A stretch of DNA of 64,000 nucleotides from Brachypodium distachyon (Eukaryota > Streptophyta > Magnoliopsida > Poales > Poaceae): the NCBI RefSeq assembly GCF_000005505.3, contig NC_016134.3, forward strand, positions 32,860,150 to 32,924,149. Direction: 5' to 3'. Positions 45,101-56,041 of the stretch are shown piece after piece; the stretch's first letter is position 1; each line of letters starts with the position of its first letter. Both the position numbers and the translations under genes were made by a program. The notes under the pieces were generated by a model. That model had not been told where the DNA came from. It did no database searches and saw only the letters and a list, made by a program, of their open reading frames with translations.

Positions 45101-48100
45101 AAGATGGAGTCCGTGCGGTGGGTGTGGGGAGGGGGCAGGCGAGCTGCGGGCAGCGCTGCAGCACACTCACGTGCCACCCCACCTCCGAGCGCCTGCAGAC
45201 GCCAAGTTGGAGCATTATGACCCGCTGTTCCGCGCCAAGTCATGCCGCCGTCAAGCACGACGTCTTGTCCATCATGTGCGAGGAGCGTTTCTTCCTCTGG
45301 ATTGCTGGTTTCCACCCCTCTGACCTCCTCACTGTCCTGACACTGCAGCTGGAGCTCGAGCCACAGTCACTGGCAGAGGAGCAGGCCGAGGCAGTGAGCT
45401 AGCCCCAGCGAACGTCATGGCAAGCAGAGGACACGCTCGCGCATGCCCCAGAGAGTGCCCAACAGTCGTGCGCGCATGGCCTGGAGAGGCTCCAAGAGTC
45501 GCTCGCGAGTCCCTGTTGCAGTCATTTCGACTGGTGGCGATGGAGACGTGAGAAGAAGGCTTAGTTTTCGAGATGGAGGTGCGGTGGATGGTGTGGAAGC
45601 TGGAGGAGCTGACCAGGTTCATGGAGCAGGCAGACCACTGCTGGCTGCGGAACATCTACAAGATCTTGGACATCACTGTACAGAAAATGAGCAGAGTGAA
45701 GATGTTGGAGGAGGGTGGCAACATGTACCACCAGGAGCGCAGGTTTAAGGGTGCGAGAACGGTGGCCATGAGTGAGGGGGTGAGAGAGAGAGACAGTGGA
45801 GAATACAATGGAGTCAGGGGAGACGATAGAGTAGTGCAAACAGGATGGTTTAACCCCCTAGCTACAGAGGTGCTGCCTGTCTCTATCTCTAGACAATCCC
45901 ATCAAGTACCTATTCAGAAAATAGAAAGTAAATAAAGAAAGCTGCTGGCCATTTCCCGCACTTTTGTGAATCCTAAAGCACATGTGCATACATGAACAGC
46001 CAGGATATCTCATGTGTGTAATATGCATGCACCAATGCTTTTCCCTTTATGTCAATGTGAGTAATGCGACAGTTATTTCAACGTCAAGAGAAAAAACTAA
46101 CCAGAAGCTAGGAAGTAACTATATCATGGTACCTTTTAGGCTACTGACAGCTAGAAAAATACATTTGGGCTAGCCAACAACCCAGATGCTCCAAAGATAA
46201 ACTTGTTCGGCGAATAAGAATGTCATACCGGTAGGAAGTTCCAATCTTCCTCTCCCAAATCAAATTTTTCAGTAGTTTCTTCATCAAACAGTAACTGAAC
46301 CAGAACAAACAACATAAGCAGTTACTCATTGGATAACATGAAAAATCATCTATTGACAAACTCACAGTATGCATTGCAGTGTACTCATCATAGTCATATA
46401 TAACTGCTGGGACATACCTGAAAGGAACAATGCTGTGAGAGACAAGGGGTAAAATGGATCACAAACTGAGGACAACAAATAAAGGACATCTAACTCCATG
46501 ATCAAATTTGAGGTCGTCAAGGCATACATTTTGTCCCGTCGATCCCACAAACGGATAATCTCCCCAATACAATTATCCGAGGTTATCTTTCTTTTTTTCA
46601 CAATATGCTGATCTTGTGAGCTTCCTGAGTTGCCATTGTGAAGAATAATTGAGTTGACCGACTTAGAGGTGCCAACCATTTTTCTGCATTTTGAAGATCC
46701 ACAGTGGCAATCTTGATCTGCTCCAAACTGGACAAATCTATAGATAGGGACAAGAGATAAGAAACATCATAACAGTTCCATATATACACAATGCAATAAA
46801 TCAAGGTGGGTCAAATAACTTTATTCATAATGAAAAAAAAACTTATAAACCAGGAAACTGGATGAACATACTTATAGTCATAGGTTAGCTCCTCTCCTTT
46901 CTTTATGTCACGAAGAGCAAAAATTCCTACTCTGGTCTCTCCATCTACAGTCCTGAAACGACATGAGGCTTATATCAGGGACATCAACATAGATTTCAGG
47001 AGTAGGGCATGCATAGAACAACCAGTACAACATAACTAACCATTTCTGCATCTCTGTGTTAGGTTGACAACTATGATTGATAAACCTTGACTTGTTTCCC
47101 TTGTTTGTTGCATCAATGACCATGTTGCTACTGACCTCACAAAGGTAAAAATTAGTGTAGCGCTGTCTCTTCATTTTCCATAGTCTTTCCTCACAAGTTC
47201 TGTCATCAATAACTAAAACATTGATGCAGGATACATGGACGTTAGTTTAATCGCCTAGCGCGCAATTGGAGAAATCATCAACATAATATATAAAAACTAT
47301 AGTATTTGTGTACATTTAATTAACTTGCTCACAATACATTGAACAAAGCCATACCTTCTCCTACATATTCTATAATAAACTCTCCTTTCTGTATTCCATC
47401 ATCAGCTACCAATCCAAAGCCACATTTCTCTGTCTACATAAAATAATAGTCTTTTAGGGAACTGATGAGAAGGGATAAATATGTACGAAGTAAAGTTTTT
47501 ATGAGACAATTAACTTTATACAGCATTCAGAGTTTCACATGAAATCTTGAAAATGGAACACCAATAATAATTTCGAGAAACCAGAACATCAAATAGTTGC
47601 TTAGATTCTCTCCATACTTTAACACAGAAAAGTATGCTTTCCTCCTCACACATTTTAAGTTTGCCAACTGTAAAGTATTTAATGGTTTTTTTTACTGAAA
47701 AGTACTCAGTGCTTGAAGTACTGCTTCTATTTGCACATGAAGATGCTACCTCACAGGATAAACGAAGTTTCATAGAGAAATGGATTTGCCATGGTTTAAG
47801 ACACAGGATTAGTTGTGGACAAAATATGACTCTATACCACAGTATTGTTGAATATTTATGCAAACATATATTCATCTCTACAAACATGCACATATAAGGG
47901 CTAAACCAAAATACACAGGACACAGGGATATGAATAATGCTTCTGAGATTTCTCTTAGATCTAAAGTACTTCCAAAAATAACAAAGAAAAATTTGCAACT
48001 GCTCATTTCAGAAATAACTAATGTTATTAAGGAAATAAAGAAAAGCATTCTAAATGGAACATCATAAGGCATAACAATGTCAATACTAGAGAACATAGTA

Positions 48101-51100
48101 GCATAAATATTAACCAAGGGGAGATGGTGCAGTACTGACTATAGAAACAAATGCCTTTAGTACAAAAAACAGTCCCCTGTTGACCCTGCTGGACAAGGCA
48201 AATGTAGCAGTTGTTTGCACACAGCTTTACATGACTGTCTGCCCTCATACGAATTGGTAGGAACTAGGAAGCTGTTGCAATTTTGTGAATTGGTATTTCT
48301 ATTTTTTTTTGTAGATGATAGATGCAAATGGGAATCATATAAATACTGATAAGTCTTAATTGATGTCGTCATTTTGTCCATAAATTCTTGCATCGAACTA
48401 TTATGCCAAATCATTGCGTGGTTGTTATCTAGAAGACTAGAAGTTCTGTTTTTCTTTGTGCTTCTATAGCAAAGCAGGGGCACTATGCTAGTGCATAGGA
48501 AGTTTTCAGATATGGCAGGTAAAGCATTTTCTATCAATATGTTTGTATCCTCAAAGGCTAACACCTAAACACAAATCAGATGGAGTACGAACAAGCCAAC
48601 AGTAGCAGGAATTGGAAGGAGAGGACAGCAGCGGCCAGCCGGGGTGGAGGGGGATGGTTGCTTTGGGCTACCAGTCAAGCTGCAGCAGAGTGAAGGACCA
48701 CGGGCATTATGTCAAGGAGACAGAGGTAGATTGGAATCAGGAGCAGGGCTATTAGATATAGTTTTTTGCGTGCTGAATCACAGGTCCATCAAGGCAGACC
48801 GTGAACAGGAGATCAACATCCCTGCCCCTGCTTCAAGGTGTTCTTCCCACAATACACGGTTACCCCAATTGTGGTAGAAATATCACATCCCTGCTCCCTC
48901 TGGAAATTAGTCTGTGGAAAGAATTCCAGCTAAACAAAAAGGGGCATAATAGAGGGATTCTCTTCCGAGAATAGGAAATGGGGCCCCACTGGCGTCCCTA
49001 ACATGTGAAGTCTTCAAAACGGCAGAGCAGGGTGACACATAACTGCAACGTGAAAGGGGTTTGATTCATTCAAATGTATTTTGAAAATAGATATCGTACA
49101 TAAAGAAAGGCATAGACGATTTCTTTTAAGAAGCAGAGGACTGTATTCGTGGCAGGAATGGGTCATTACAATATCACTATCTGTTCAAGATCCATCATTA
49201 CCATTACAAACTTCCATGATTTAGAGGTAATTTTCCCCTCAAGCTGTATTTCCATGTTTCATTTTCATCCTCTACTGAGCATCTCCAATGGCATCCCCCA
49301 AAGCTAACCCAAATGTCCTATTTGGGGGATATGGACATTTTGCTCCCAAAATCATCTCCCAATGGCATCCCCTAAACAGACAAAATGTCAGAGCATCTCC
49401 AATGGCATCCCCCAAAGTTATCCCACATGTCCTATTTGGGGGATATGGACATTTTGCCCCCGAAATCATCTCCCAATGGCATCCCCCTAAACGGACAAAA
49501 TGTCATGTTTGTCCGGATACATCCCCCAAACTTGCCCCAAATTTGGGGGAGGTTTGGGGTGCCCGAACATTGTCCGGTGCTCTCTTTTGTCCGCCCCGAC
49601 CCCACAACAAGAGATGGGAAAAGGAGAAGAAAAAGTGAAAAGGAGAGGAAAAAGGATAAAGAGAAGAAAAAGCTAATTCAGGAGAGGAATTTGGGGGATG
49701 TGGTTGGGTGATGAGGGCGGACATGGGGAGGACACATGTCCACTTGCTCTCCCAAATGACCAAAAAAAGGTTTTTGGGACAAAATTTGGGGGATCCCATT
49801 GGAGATGCTCTCATGTTTGTCCGGATACATCCCCCAAACTTGCCCCAAATTTGGGGGAGGTTTGGGGTGTCCGGACATTGTCCGGTGCTCTCTTTTGTCC
49901 CCACCGGCCCCCGCAGTCTGCCGCCGCGATATTTCAACCTCCAGGAGCTCCCCCTGCCCCCACCCCCTCTCCTCACCTAGCATTAGCAACACGCAGCCGA
50001 TGGCTACCCCGGCCCCGCCCGTAGCTGCCTCGCGGGGCTCACCGCCCTGCCTCCCCAGTTCCCCGCCTCGTCAATTCCATCACTCCAATTACCCAATCAG
50101 AATTGGGAAATCTCCTCTGCGACTTGTGCAACTTCGGTTCATTGCTTGCTCCTCTGTCCACTGTCTTCTACCCAAATTTTTGTTCATTAGTATATAGCTA
50201 GTTGAGATCTGATGAATTGATGATTTCCCTTTGATAATTCGTTGTTTCAATTTAATTTTATCAAAAAAAAACTGAAAAAGAATTTAATGTTATCAATTAC
50301 TTAGGAAAAAAATTGTCAGAACTTTTTTGGCCTGGGGCATGAGCAATTCCTGGCTCCACCGTTCCCTATGCACCTAAAGGGCATGAAACTAATTCTCTAA
50401 CCTCCCACAACTTCTATCAAGGTATCCGCAAAAAAATCATCTGCCTAATAAACCGGAGAGTACATAGAAAGTTGATCACTTTCTATGCAAGGTTCACACA
50501 CCAACTATAACAATGAAAATGTTCCTCATTACTTTTCCCCTTAAAATGGTCATACCTTGATCAATTTGGTTTTTTTCAGAGGCCTGAGCTGGAATGATTT
50601 ATTGGCACACCTATTCTCACATTTGCAGTTTGATGAACAACAAGAGAACAGCATCCTGCACGATAAAATAGTGTTTCAGGAATTTGACACAAGATTGCTA
50701 GAATTTAACAGTGCAGTAATCAAATAGCCAAGAACTTGTACAGTTTCTTCATTTCACTTCAACAGAGAATAAAGCAGTATTAGATCACTGGCTGTAAATT
50801 TGTGCTGCATGAGAGAGAGAGAGAGAGAGTACCCGCATTGGCAATCTTTTCCACAAGCGACTGATGATCCAGAAATAAAAGGGCAAGAACAGAAAATGCC
50901 GTCATCTTCAACCCGTTTCTTAGTAAGATAAACATCTTAGTAAAATTAAGGACAGCAATAATATGAAAAACAAACATACCTCTTAACATGTCCAAATTAA
51001 AAGTACACGTCAAGGGGGTGTAAATGAGCAATGACTGGATCTTCACTCACGAAAAAAAAATGAATGAACAACATTATATTGAGCCATTTTGAAATGCACC

Positions 51101-52746
51101 CCTTTGAACACATTACTGCGAAAATATAAAAACTCGTTTTCCCAAGTCATGCTGCTTTCTACTTTAACAAAAGGCTATACAGCATGAGGGTTTCTCCACT
51201 AATTACTTATTGTTATGGATGTACCACTAATCTAGAATCTAGACTGCAAGTGAAATGCACAGAAAAATATGATTAATCTTCAACCTGTCGTTTTGCAAAA
51301 TAAAAATTAGGCTATAGTGCACATCATTGGCGCTCTGAGAAGTAATAGATTTAAGGAACCAGTTGGTATGGATACTTCGCTTAATTGGTATATAGTAGCC
51401 TAACTTCCATTCTTTCAACGCAGGTGGCAGATCAAAATCTACAAAATCCGCAGGATCTTGCAGTTTCCTGGTCAATTTATTGAAAACATCTTCAGGTTTC
51501 TGCAGAACAAAATAGCTGGTAAATAGGCATATAAGATATCAACTATAATTTATTTCTTTTCATCTCTTTCAGTTTGAATTAGTTTTGGGTTGAGAACTAA
51601 TATCTAGGACATTTTTCAAATCTGGTAGGTTAGTGTATCTATGATACTCCCTCTTCCCAAAAAAGATGTCGTATTAGCTTTTCATATTTTTTCCCAAAAA
51701 ACATGTCGCATTAGCTTGGCCTGCCCCTAGTGCTAATTAAGGTTGCCAAAAAACGTGCAATTGGTGGCATGCATAGCCATGCACTGGTTGAGCTCTTTGC
51801 ATGCACCAATGGCTAGAAGTACCAAGGTGAAATTTCGCATCCGTGCTGCCAAAATAAATGCTAATAGAGCTAGCTCATGAATCTCATTGGTATTTGGGAT
51901 TTTGCTAATACGACATCCTTTTTGGGAAGGAGGGAGTATATATCTACCATGGACTTTTTTTTTTTTTGGTATTGCCTTTGTAGCCCAATGTCCACTGCAT
52001 GACGAGAATGTAGCTGAGAGTGGTATGACAAGGATAATACAAGAACCGTGGGATACACATAAACTTGTTAAATCACCAACTGCAACTGGTGTTCTAGTGG
52101 AGGTACCGAGGGTTGTGCTGACTGCTTAAGCTTTAGTTGCCAGAGCTTCGCATCAGCTCAACTATACCCGCCCCCACTCACCCCTAAGCATATATCCTGG
52201 CTCCAACCTGTCTAGACTCTATAACAGATAAATACAGTATAGCAGTGGTTAACGGATGACCGTGTGATGCAGTACAATTCTATTAAGCACCTTTCAATAG
52301 GCAAGCACAAGTCATGTTGCAGACAGACACATGTATGGACCTGGGGATTCGCCATTTGGCCGTGAAAAAATGGCAAAACAGGAGCACGGTCATATATAGT
52401 TCAACTATTACACTATTTGCACACATTTATCTAATTCTCTAGTCTTGACGCGTTTATGCTAAACTGAAACTGAACGTAAGCCGGACAAATCGAACCGTAA
52501 ATATGATCGCCACAGTTAAGAAGTTAAAAATGAATAAAAAAACTACTGTACTGTTCAAACAGCCAAGAATCTACCAAGCTGCCTATTTACAATCTCTCAA
52601 CATCCCAAGTCAACAAAAGAACAACCTAGCATTGAGAAAGGCAACTTCGCTGACAGTTTCGCGTACAGACTCCGTGACTGCCCAAATTCAGCAGCGAGGG
52701 CACGGTGTCCTTAAGCTGATGATCTAGAGGACAAGGAACTCACCAT
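42166..52746 (-). CDS. ASHH3-like H3K36 histone methyltransferase, 338 aa
   Basis: The protein is a nuclear SET-domain enzyme of the ASH1/SET2 group that methylates histone H3, typically lysine 36. Coding exons on the minus strand: 52746-52744, 51499-51376, 50935-50833, 50655-50556, 47433-47355, 47212-47041, 46952-46872, 46737-46528, 46417-46366, 46294-46229 and 42192-42166. They total 1017 nt and all phases agree. The AWS domain (about 55-105) has CSC ... CGKDCQCG ... CKCENRC. SET (about 107-225) has EYVGEVIDDRTCEERLWKMK, NKSRFINHSCQPN (176-188) and LTYDY. The post-SET motif is CHCGSSKC (231-238). The tail ends RPEDPDED. Arabidopsis ASHH3 and ASHH4 (about 350-360 aa) and rice SDG724 are the nearest family members I know. 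The start is the first ATG after an in-frame TAG, and the first intron follows it at once. That first exon is the least certain. Introns 4 and 10 are enlarged by insertions. Confidence 0.88.
42480..42710 (+). pseudogene. LINE 3' end in SET gene intron 10
   Basis: Reads LLDLIKAEARQWSRAGAVGLGTLLPLDPS followed by a stop, which is the common last segment of plant LINE ORF2 (IKAEAxxWxxAGAxGL). Untranslated sequence with TTGTAATCGGGTGTGG follows. The fragment is only about 230 bp, opposite to the host gene. Confidence 0.6.
43300..44035 (+). other. Intron sequence left of the bZIP relic
   Basis: A CT-rich stretch (43370-43450) and several possible splice sites resemble the leader of a transcribed gene. 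It could be the 5' part of the TGA-type bZIP relic, but no protein block is recognisable. Confidence 0.3.
44036..45730 (+). pseudogene. TGA-type bZIP transcription factor relic
   Basis: The basic region is visible as SREAGRKSRLHKNYLN (44045-44100; family pattern NREAARKSRLRKKAYV). After an intron-like gap comes AYILNLE and, in a shifted frame, MELVHMHQELTLARQQQQ, the leucine zipper. A DOG1-domain part follows in mixed frames: ELRAALQHTH, LEHYDPLFRAKS, ERFFLWIAGFHPSDLLTVLT and EDTLAHAPESAQQS. A last block, KLEELTRFMEQADH, matches the C-terminal KLxxLExFxRQAD. Several frameshifts and stops exclude function. Intact TGA factors bind TGACG promoter sites and interact with NPR1-type regulators. It lies antisense inside the last intron of the SET gene. 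The piece at 44190-44350 (KHPVMKIEFCSDFGVLQPNK) is not part of the family and is unidentified. Confidence 0.75.
47434..50555 (-). other. Enlarged intron 4 of the SET gene
   Basis: 3,122 bp between the AWS and SET exons. It contains the repeat cluster at 49277-49910, AT-rich sequence, and short frames without domains (for example 48644-48877). No second gene was recognised. Exon junctions on both sides keep phase. Confidence 0.6.
49277..49810. mobile_element. MITE with GAGCATCTCC termini and nested duplications
   Basis: Left GAGCATCTCCAATGGCATC and right, reverse complemented, GAGCATCTCCAATGGGATC. The two ends agree over 25 of 26 bases. A 114-bp direct duplication is present at the left (49277-49390 and 49391-49504). 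About 90 bp of its interior (49506-49595, with GTCCGGATACATCCCCCAAA) is repeated just outside the right end (49813-49902). So this is two overlapping or tandem copies of one family. No target duplication could be fixed. Termini of this kind occur in Harbinger-type elements. Confidence 0.65.
51647..51936. mobile_element. Stowaway MITE
   Basis: Starts CTCCCTCTTCCCAAAAAAGA and ends with the near-inverse (CTTTTTGGGAAGGAGGGAG), flanked by TA on both sides. The subterminal parts are also inverted (ATGTCGTATTAGC / GCTAATACGACAT). 290 bp, inside the first intron of the SET gene. Confidence 0.85.
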
Positions 52747-53060
52747 GACTGCCGGCACCGGCGGAGGACCCAGCAGGGCAAGGTAGGGCGGCCGCCCTAC
52801 CTTGATTTTTGCCTCAGTTACGAATTGGGGCAGATTAAGAAGATCAAAGGGGAGCTAGGGCGGAATCCGTTCGTGGGGTGATGGGAGGAGAAACCGTCGG
52901 GAGCGAGAGAATCGAAGGAGAGAGCAACCTGCGGTGGAGGCGCTCGCGCGAGGTGGAAGACGAGCTAGGGGGCTGGGGCGTGGCAGCGGGGATGGGGAGG
53001 GAAGGGGCGGCGGCGCTCGCGCGAGGGGGGGAGAAAATCCTGCCAGAGAATCAGAGAACT
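52747..53060 (-). promoter_or_regulatory. GC-rich 5' leader and proximal promoter of the SET gene
   Basis: On the minus strand a CT-rich leader (CCCTTCCCTCCCCATCCCC, TCGCGCGAGCGCC twice, CTCTCTCCTTCGATTCTCTCG) precedes the ATG. An in-frame TAG lies 36 codons upstream of the ATG with no ATG between. A 22-bp palindromic stretch around GGGCGGCCGCCC lies at 52786-52805. No clear TATA box. Confidence 0.45.
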
Positions 53061-53152
53061 TCTTTTTAGGAATGCCATTCTGCCAGCTTTTAAAAAAACC
53101 AGAATAGCATTTTTTTTAGAGGGAATAGAATTTAGTTAAGCAAAGATAGTTA

Positions 53153-54661
53153 GAGCATTTCGGGCTGGCCCCTACGCGTTTAGGGGCGCGGGCGTCCAAA
53201 AACCGACCCAGCCCAGCTCCTTATTCTCAAATTTTAGTCAGCGCCACCAGGCCGAACCCAACCCATAGGGAGGCGAGCGGGGGCACCAGCGAAGTGTTTT
53301 ATGGCACGGGCCCGTTTTGTCAGCGCCATTTATCGTCCTCACCGGTTTCGCCTCGGCTTCCCAGGCGAGTTATCGCGGTCGTCAGATCAAACCGCCGCCC
53401 CGTCTCGTCGGCTTCCACGCGTCGCGCCCCCGCGCATTCCCAACGACGTTTCTCACCGCGTCCACACCCCTAACGTGTTAACTTCGGCGCTTATAAAAGG
53501 CAGCACCGCCCGAGATAGCTCGTCATTCCTCTCCCTCGGCCTTTTCCTCCCTCGCCGACCTCCTCTTGCCCTCCTCCTCATCGCCGATGAGATGGCCGAC
53601 AACTGGGACGACCGGCGCTGGCTCCGCCTTGGCGAGGCCGAGGCGCTCAGACGGGCCGGCTGACGGGTGCTCGGCAGCACGAACGGATCTGGGAGCACTA
53701 CTACGACGTGCTGACGCGTGGAGCAGCAGGTGTTGCCAGAGTGGGATCGTCACACCGGCACCGCCTGGGCCGGCCTCTTCGAGGCGGAGCACCGGCGCGC
53801 CGTCCGTGATGTGCCGCACCCGATGGTGCAAAACAACATCAAGGGCCGAAGCGCCTTCTGGCGACAGCCGGGGCGGTCCCTCGAGGCCGTCCTGGCGCAC
53901 ATCGCCGCCGGCACCTAGCCACGACTCGACGGCGGTGCTCCCCCGCCTCCACCACTGGCCGGACGCCCCCGCTACCTAGGCGGTGGCTCTGGCTCGTCCT
54001 CTTCTTCATCGGCGGGGCGCACGCCATTGCTCTAGCTCCGGATCCTCATCGGCAGGAGCACAGCAGGCCGCGTCGCCGTCGCACAGCCACCTCCGCCTCG
54101 TCTGGCCGACGCCGGAGCCGGAGTGGGCGCCTCCGCCGGAGTACGAGAGCACCGCCATCGAGCCCCGCGGTGACTCCAACCCGGAGAAGTTTTCGGGTCT
54201 GCGCGCCGCCGAGTGCGCCAGTTCGCACGAGGCGGAGCAGCGCCGCCTCCTCGTCTACATGGTCTTCGAGGCCGAAGTCCAGGCTTTGCTGGACGAGGAG
54301 GAGGCGAAGGAGTCAGCGAAGCAGAAGCCGGCACTGGCACCGGTGAAGCAGGAGCCAGGTGTCATCGTCCTCGACTCCGACGACGACGGCTCCGGCTTCA
54401 ACTTCTACAACGACGGCAACAACGCCTCCTAGATCGACCGGCGACTAGGGTTTTTTTTAATCATGTAAATTATCGCAAGTTTGAATGAAATGACGCGAAC
54501 TTTATGAATTATCGCAAGTTTAATTTTGTTTCGAATTTATTATCGGGGGCCCGGCTAGGACACGGTAGGGCCCCAAATTATCCTTTGCACCGGCGTCCTT
54601 CATATGGCCCAAAAATATGACAGGCCGGACGCCATATATGGGGGGCCGGCTGGAGATGCTC
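53153..54661. mobile_element. Harbinger-type element carrying a host-like ORF
   Basis: The left end, GAGCATTTCGGGCTGGCCCC, and the reverse complement of the right end, GAGCATCTCCAGCCGGCCCC, form the terminal inverted repeat. TTA flanks both sides (53150-53152 and 54662-54664), the 3-bp duplication of PIF/Harbinger elements. It encodes no transposase. The interior is GC-rich and holds a broken ORF (53592-54432), so the element is nonautonomous and of Pack type, 1,509 bp. Confidence 0.78.
53592..54432 (+). pseudogene. Element-borne ORF with acidic SUMO-interaction-like motif
   Basis: Starts MADNWDDRRWLRLGEAEA and stops at 53663. It continues in other frames with QHERIWEHYYDVLTRG, QVLPEWDRHTGTAWAGLFEA and SLEAVLAHIAAGT. 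It then runs open to 54432 with PPPEYESTAIEPRGDSNPEK and VKQEPGVIVLDSDDDGSGFN. The hydrophobic-acidic core VIVLDSDDD is the form of a SUMO-interacting motif. I recall similar uncharacterised multicopy grass proteins but cannot name a family or function. At least two frameshifts and one stop are needed to join the parts. Its place inside terminal repeats suggests an element-borne gene family. Confidence 0.6.
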
Positions 54662-54879
54662 TTACATCCTCCGAGAAGATGTCACAAGAAATCAGGCGGG
54701 TCCTCATTCCACACACTTCGGATGGGGATCTGGCATTCTGATTTCTTGTGACATCTTCTCGCGGATGGTGTAACTATCTTTGCTTAATTAAATGATATTC
54801 TGGTTTATTCGGGCGGGATGGTTCAACGGGCCAACCCATCAGCAACATATTTCTTTATTCGCCCAGCTTCAACAACCTT

Positions 54880-55900
54880 TTTTTCTTAGAATGTCATTCA
54901 GCCAACTTTATTGATCAATACAAATACAAGATAAAATAAAGTTAGGAGAATCATCGTCCAAGTACAAGAACCCATAACAACCCCTCACAATCTCATGTGT
55001 GACGAATTAACTTCACTAGGACAAAACTCTACCTTAGCATTAGAAAAACCAGATAAAAGGATTTTGCAATGCAAAAAGATGGCAGCCGTCGGAGTAGCCG
55101 AAAAACCATCATCAAGCATCATCTCAACCACCATGGCGTTGTCAGATTGGATGATAAACCTGTTACATCCAGGGTTTTGGATTTCCGTTTCTAATTTTTT
55201 TCGCCCCTGACCGATATTTCCGAATTTTGGAATTTTGGGTTTAGGGTTTCGGCCGCAGTCATGACCTTTCCGGTGTCATCTTGTCCCCCACAAACGGGAT
55301 ATCGCCACTAGCAGCAGTCATGAACTTGCCATTGTCATCACGGATCACCGCGCCAACACTTCCCCTCCCATCATCAATATTGAAAGCAGCGTCCACATTA
55401 ATTTTCAAGAAATCTTCTAGGGGCAGCTCCAGCCATCTCTTTTAATAGTCGATCTCTTCTGCCGTACATGCCAGTAATTACTCGCTAAAGCCCCGATAGC
55501 CATGGCCGACCGGTGTGGTGCCTCCTCTGCTTTGTCTCGAACAATTTGCCTCATATCCCACTAGATATACCAGGCCCCGGTTAAGATAAATCTCCGGTAG
55601 TCCGATCCCTCACAACGGGTTCCATGTTCCCTTCGAACAAATGATGTGCTCTAGAGCAATAGCACCGGCTCTATCAATAGTGACTTCTTCAGCAATAATC
55701 TCCTGGACACCAAGTCGTTCCCATCTTTTCGAGCACGTTGGCAGGCGAAAAGGATGTGCATAGTGTCTTCACAATCTAAAGAGCAAATTGGGCAACCACT
55801 CAAGGGAATAGAATGGCGATTTGCCAAAACACCGGAAGTAAACCATGAAGCACTCGCCACCCAAAAATCTTAATGTTCGCTGGGATCTTCAAACTTCAGA
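54880..55900 (-). pseudogene. LINE relic: zf-RVT and RNase H region
   Basis: On the minus strand from 55860: ASASWFTSGVLANRHSIPLS, CPICSLDCEDTMHILFACQRA (zf-RVT). Next, in mixed frames, come WLELPLEDFLKINVDAAF, GSVGAVIRDDNGKFMTAA (RNase H-like) and FIIQSDNAMVVEMMLDDG. It ends toward a T-rich start at 54876 (the 3' end of the element on the minus strand). Multiple stops; an unrelated stretch interrupts at about 55170-55260. This is a truncated non-LTR retrotransposon copy. Confidence 0.75.
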
Positions 55901-56008
55901 GCTTCTTCCAAACAGTGCTTATCTCGAATCTCCCAATACCCTTTCCTTCCTATACCAAATTGGTAGTCCCACTAAGCGTGATATGCCGAGCGAACGCTGA
56001 CCAATCTG

Positions 56009-56041
56009 TTCTTCGTGTCTGGCCCTGCCGGACACGAAGAA
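56009..56041. other. 33-bp near-perfect hairpin at a duplication edge
   Basis: TTCTTCGTGTCTGG, CCCTG, CCGGACACGAAGAA: arms of 14 with one mismatch. It lies exactly where similarity to the proline-rich gene's 5' end stops (56042). Confidence 0.7.

Larger units (their letters stand above)
53094..54807. mobile_element. Fold-back MITE split by a Harbinger-type insertion
   Basis: The left arm (AACCAGAATAGCATT, then TTAGTTAAGCAAAGATAGTTA, to 53152) and the right arm (TAACTATCTTTGCTTAATTAA, then ATATTCTGG, 54765-54807) are inverted copies. The inner part CATCC(T/G)CCG-GAGAAGATGTCACAAG is also repeated inverted, at 54665-54690 and 54741-54770. The left arm is interrupted at TTA (53150-53152) by the element at 53153-54661 and resumes at CATCC (54665). 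Without the insert the MITE is about 200 bp. It abuts the SET gene promoter. Confidence 0.7.

Noticed and set aside
49288..50197. Series of ORFs (108-157 codons) in SET gene intron 4
   Set aside because: They are translations of the duplicated MITE repeats.
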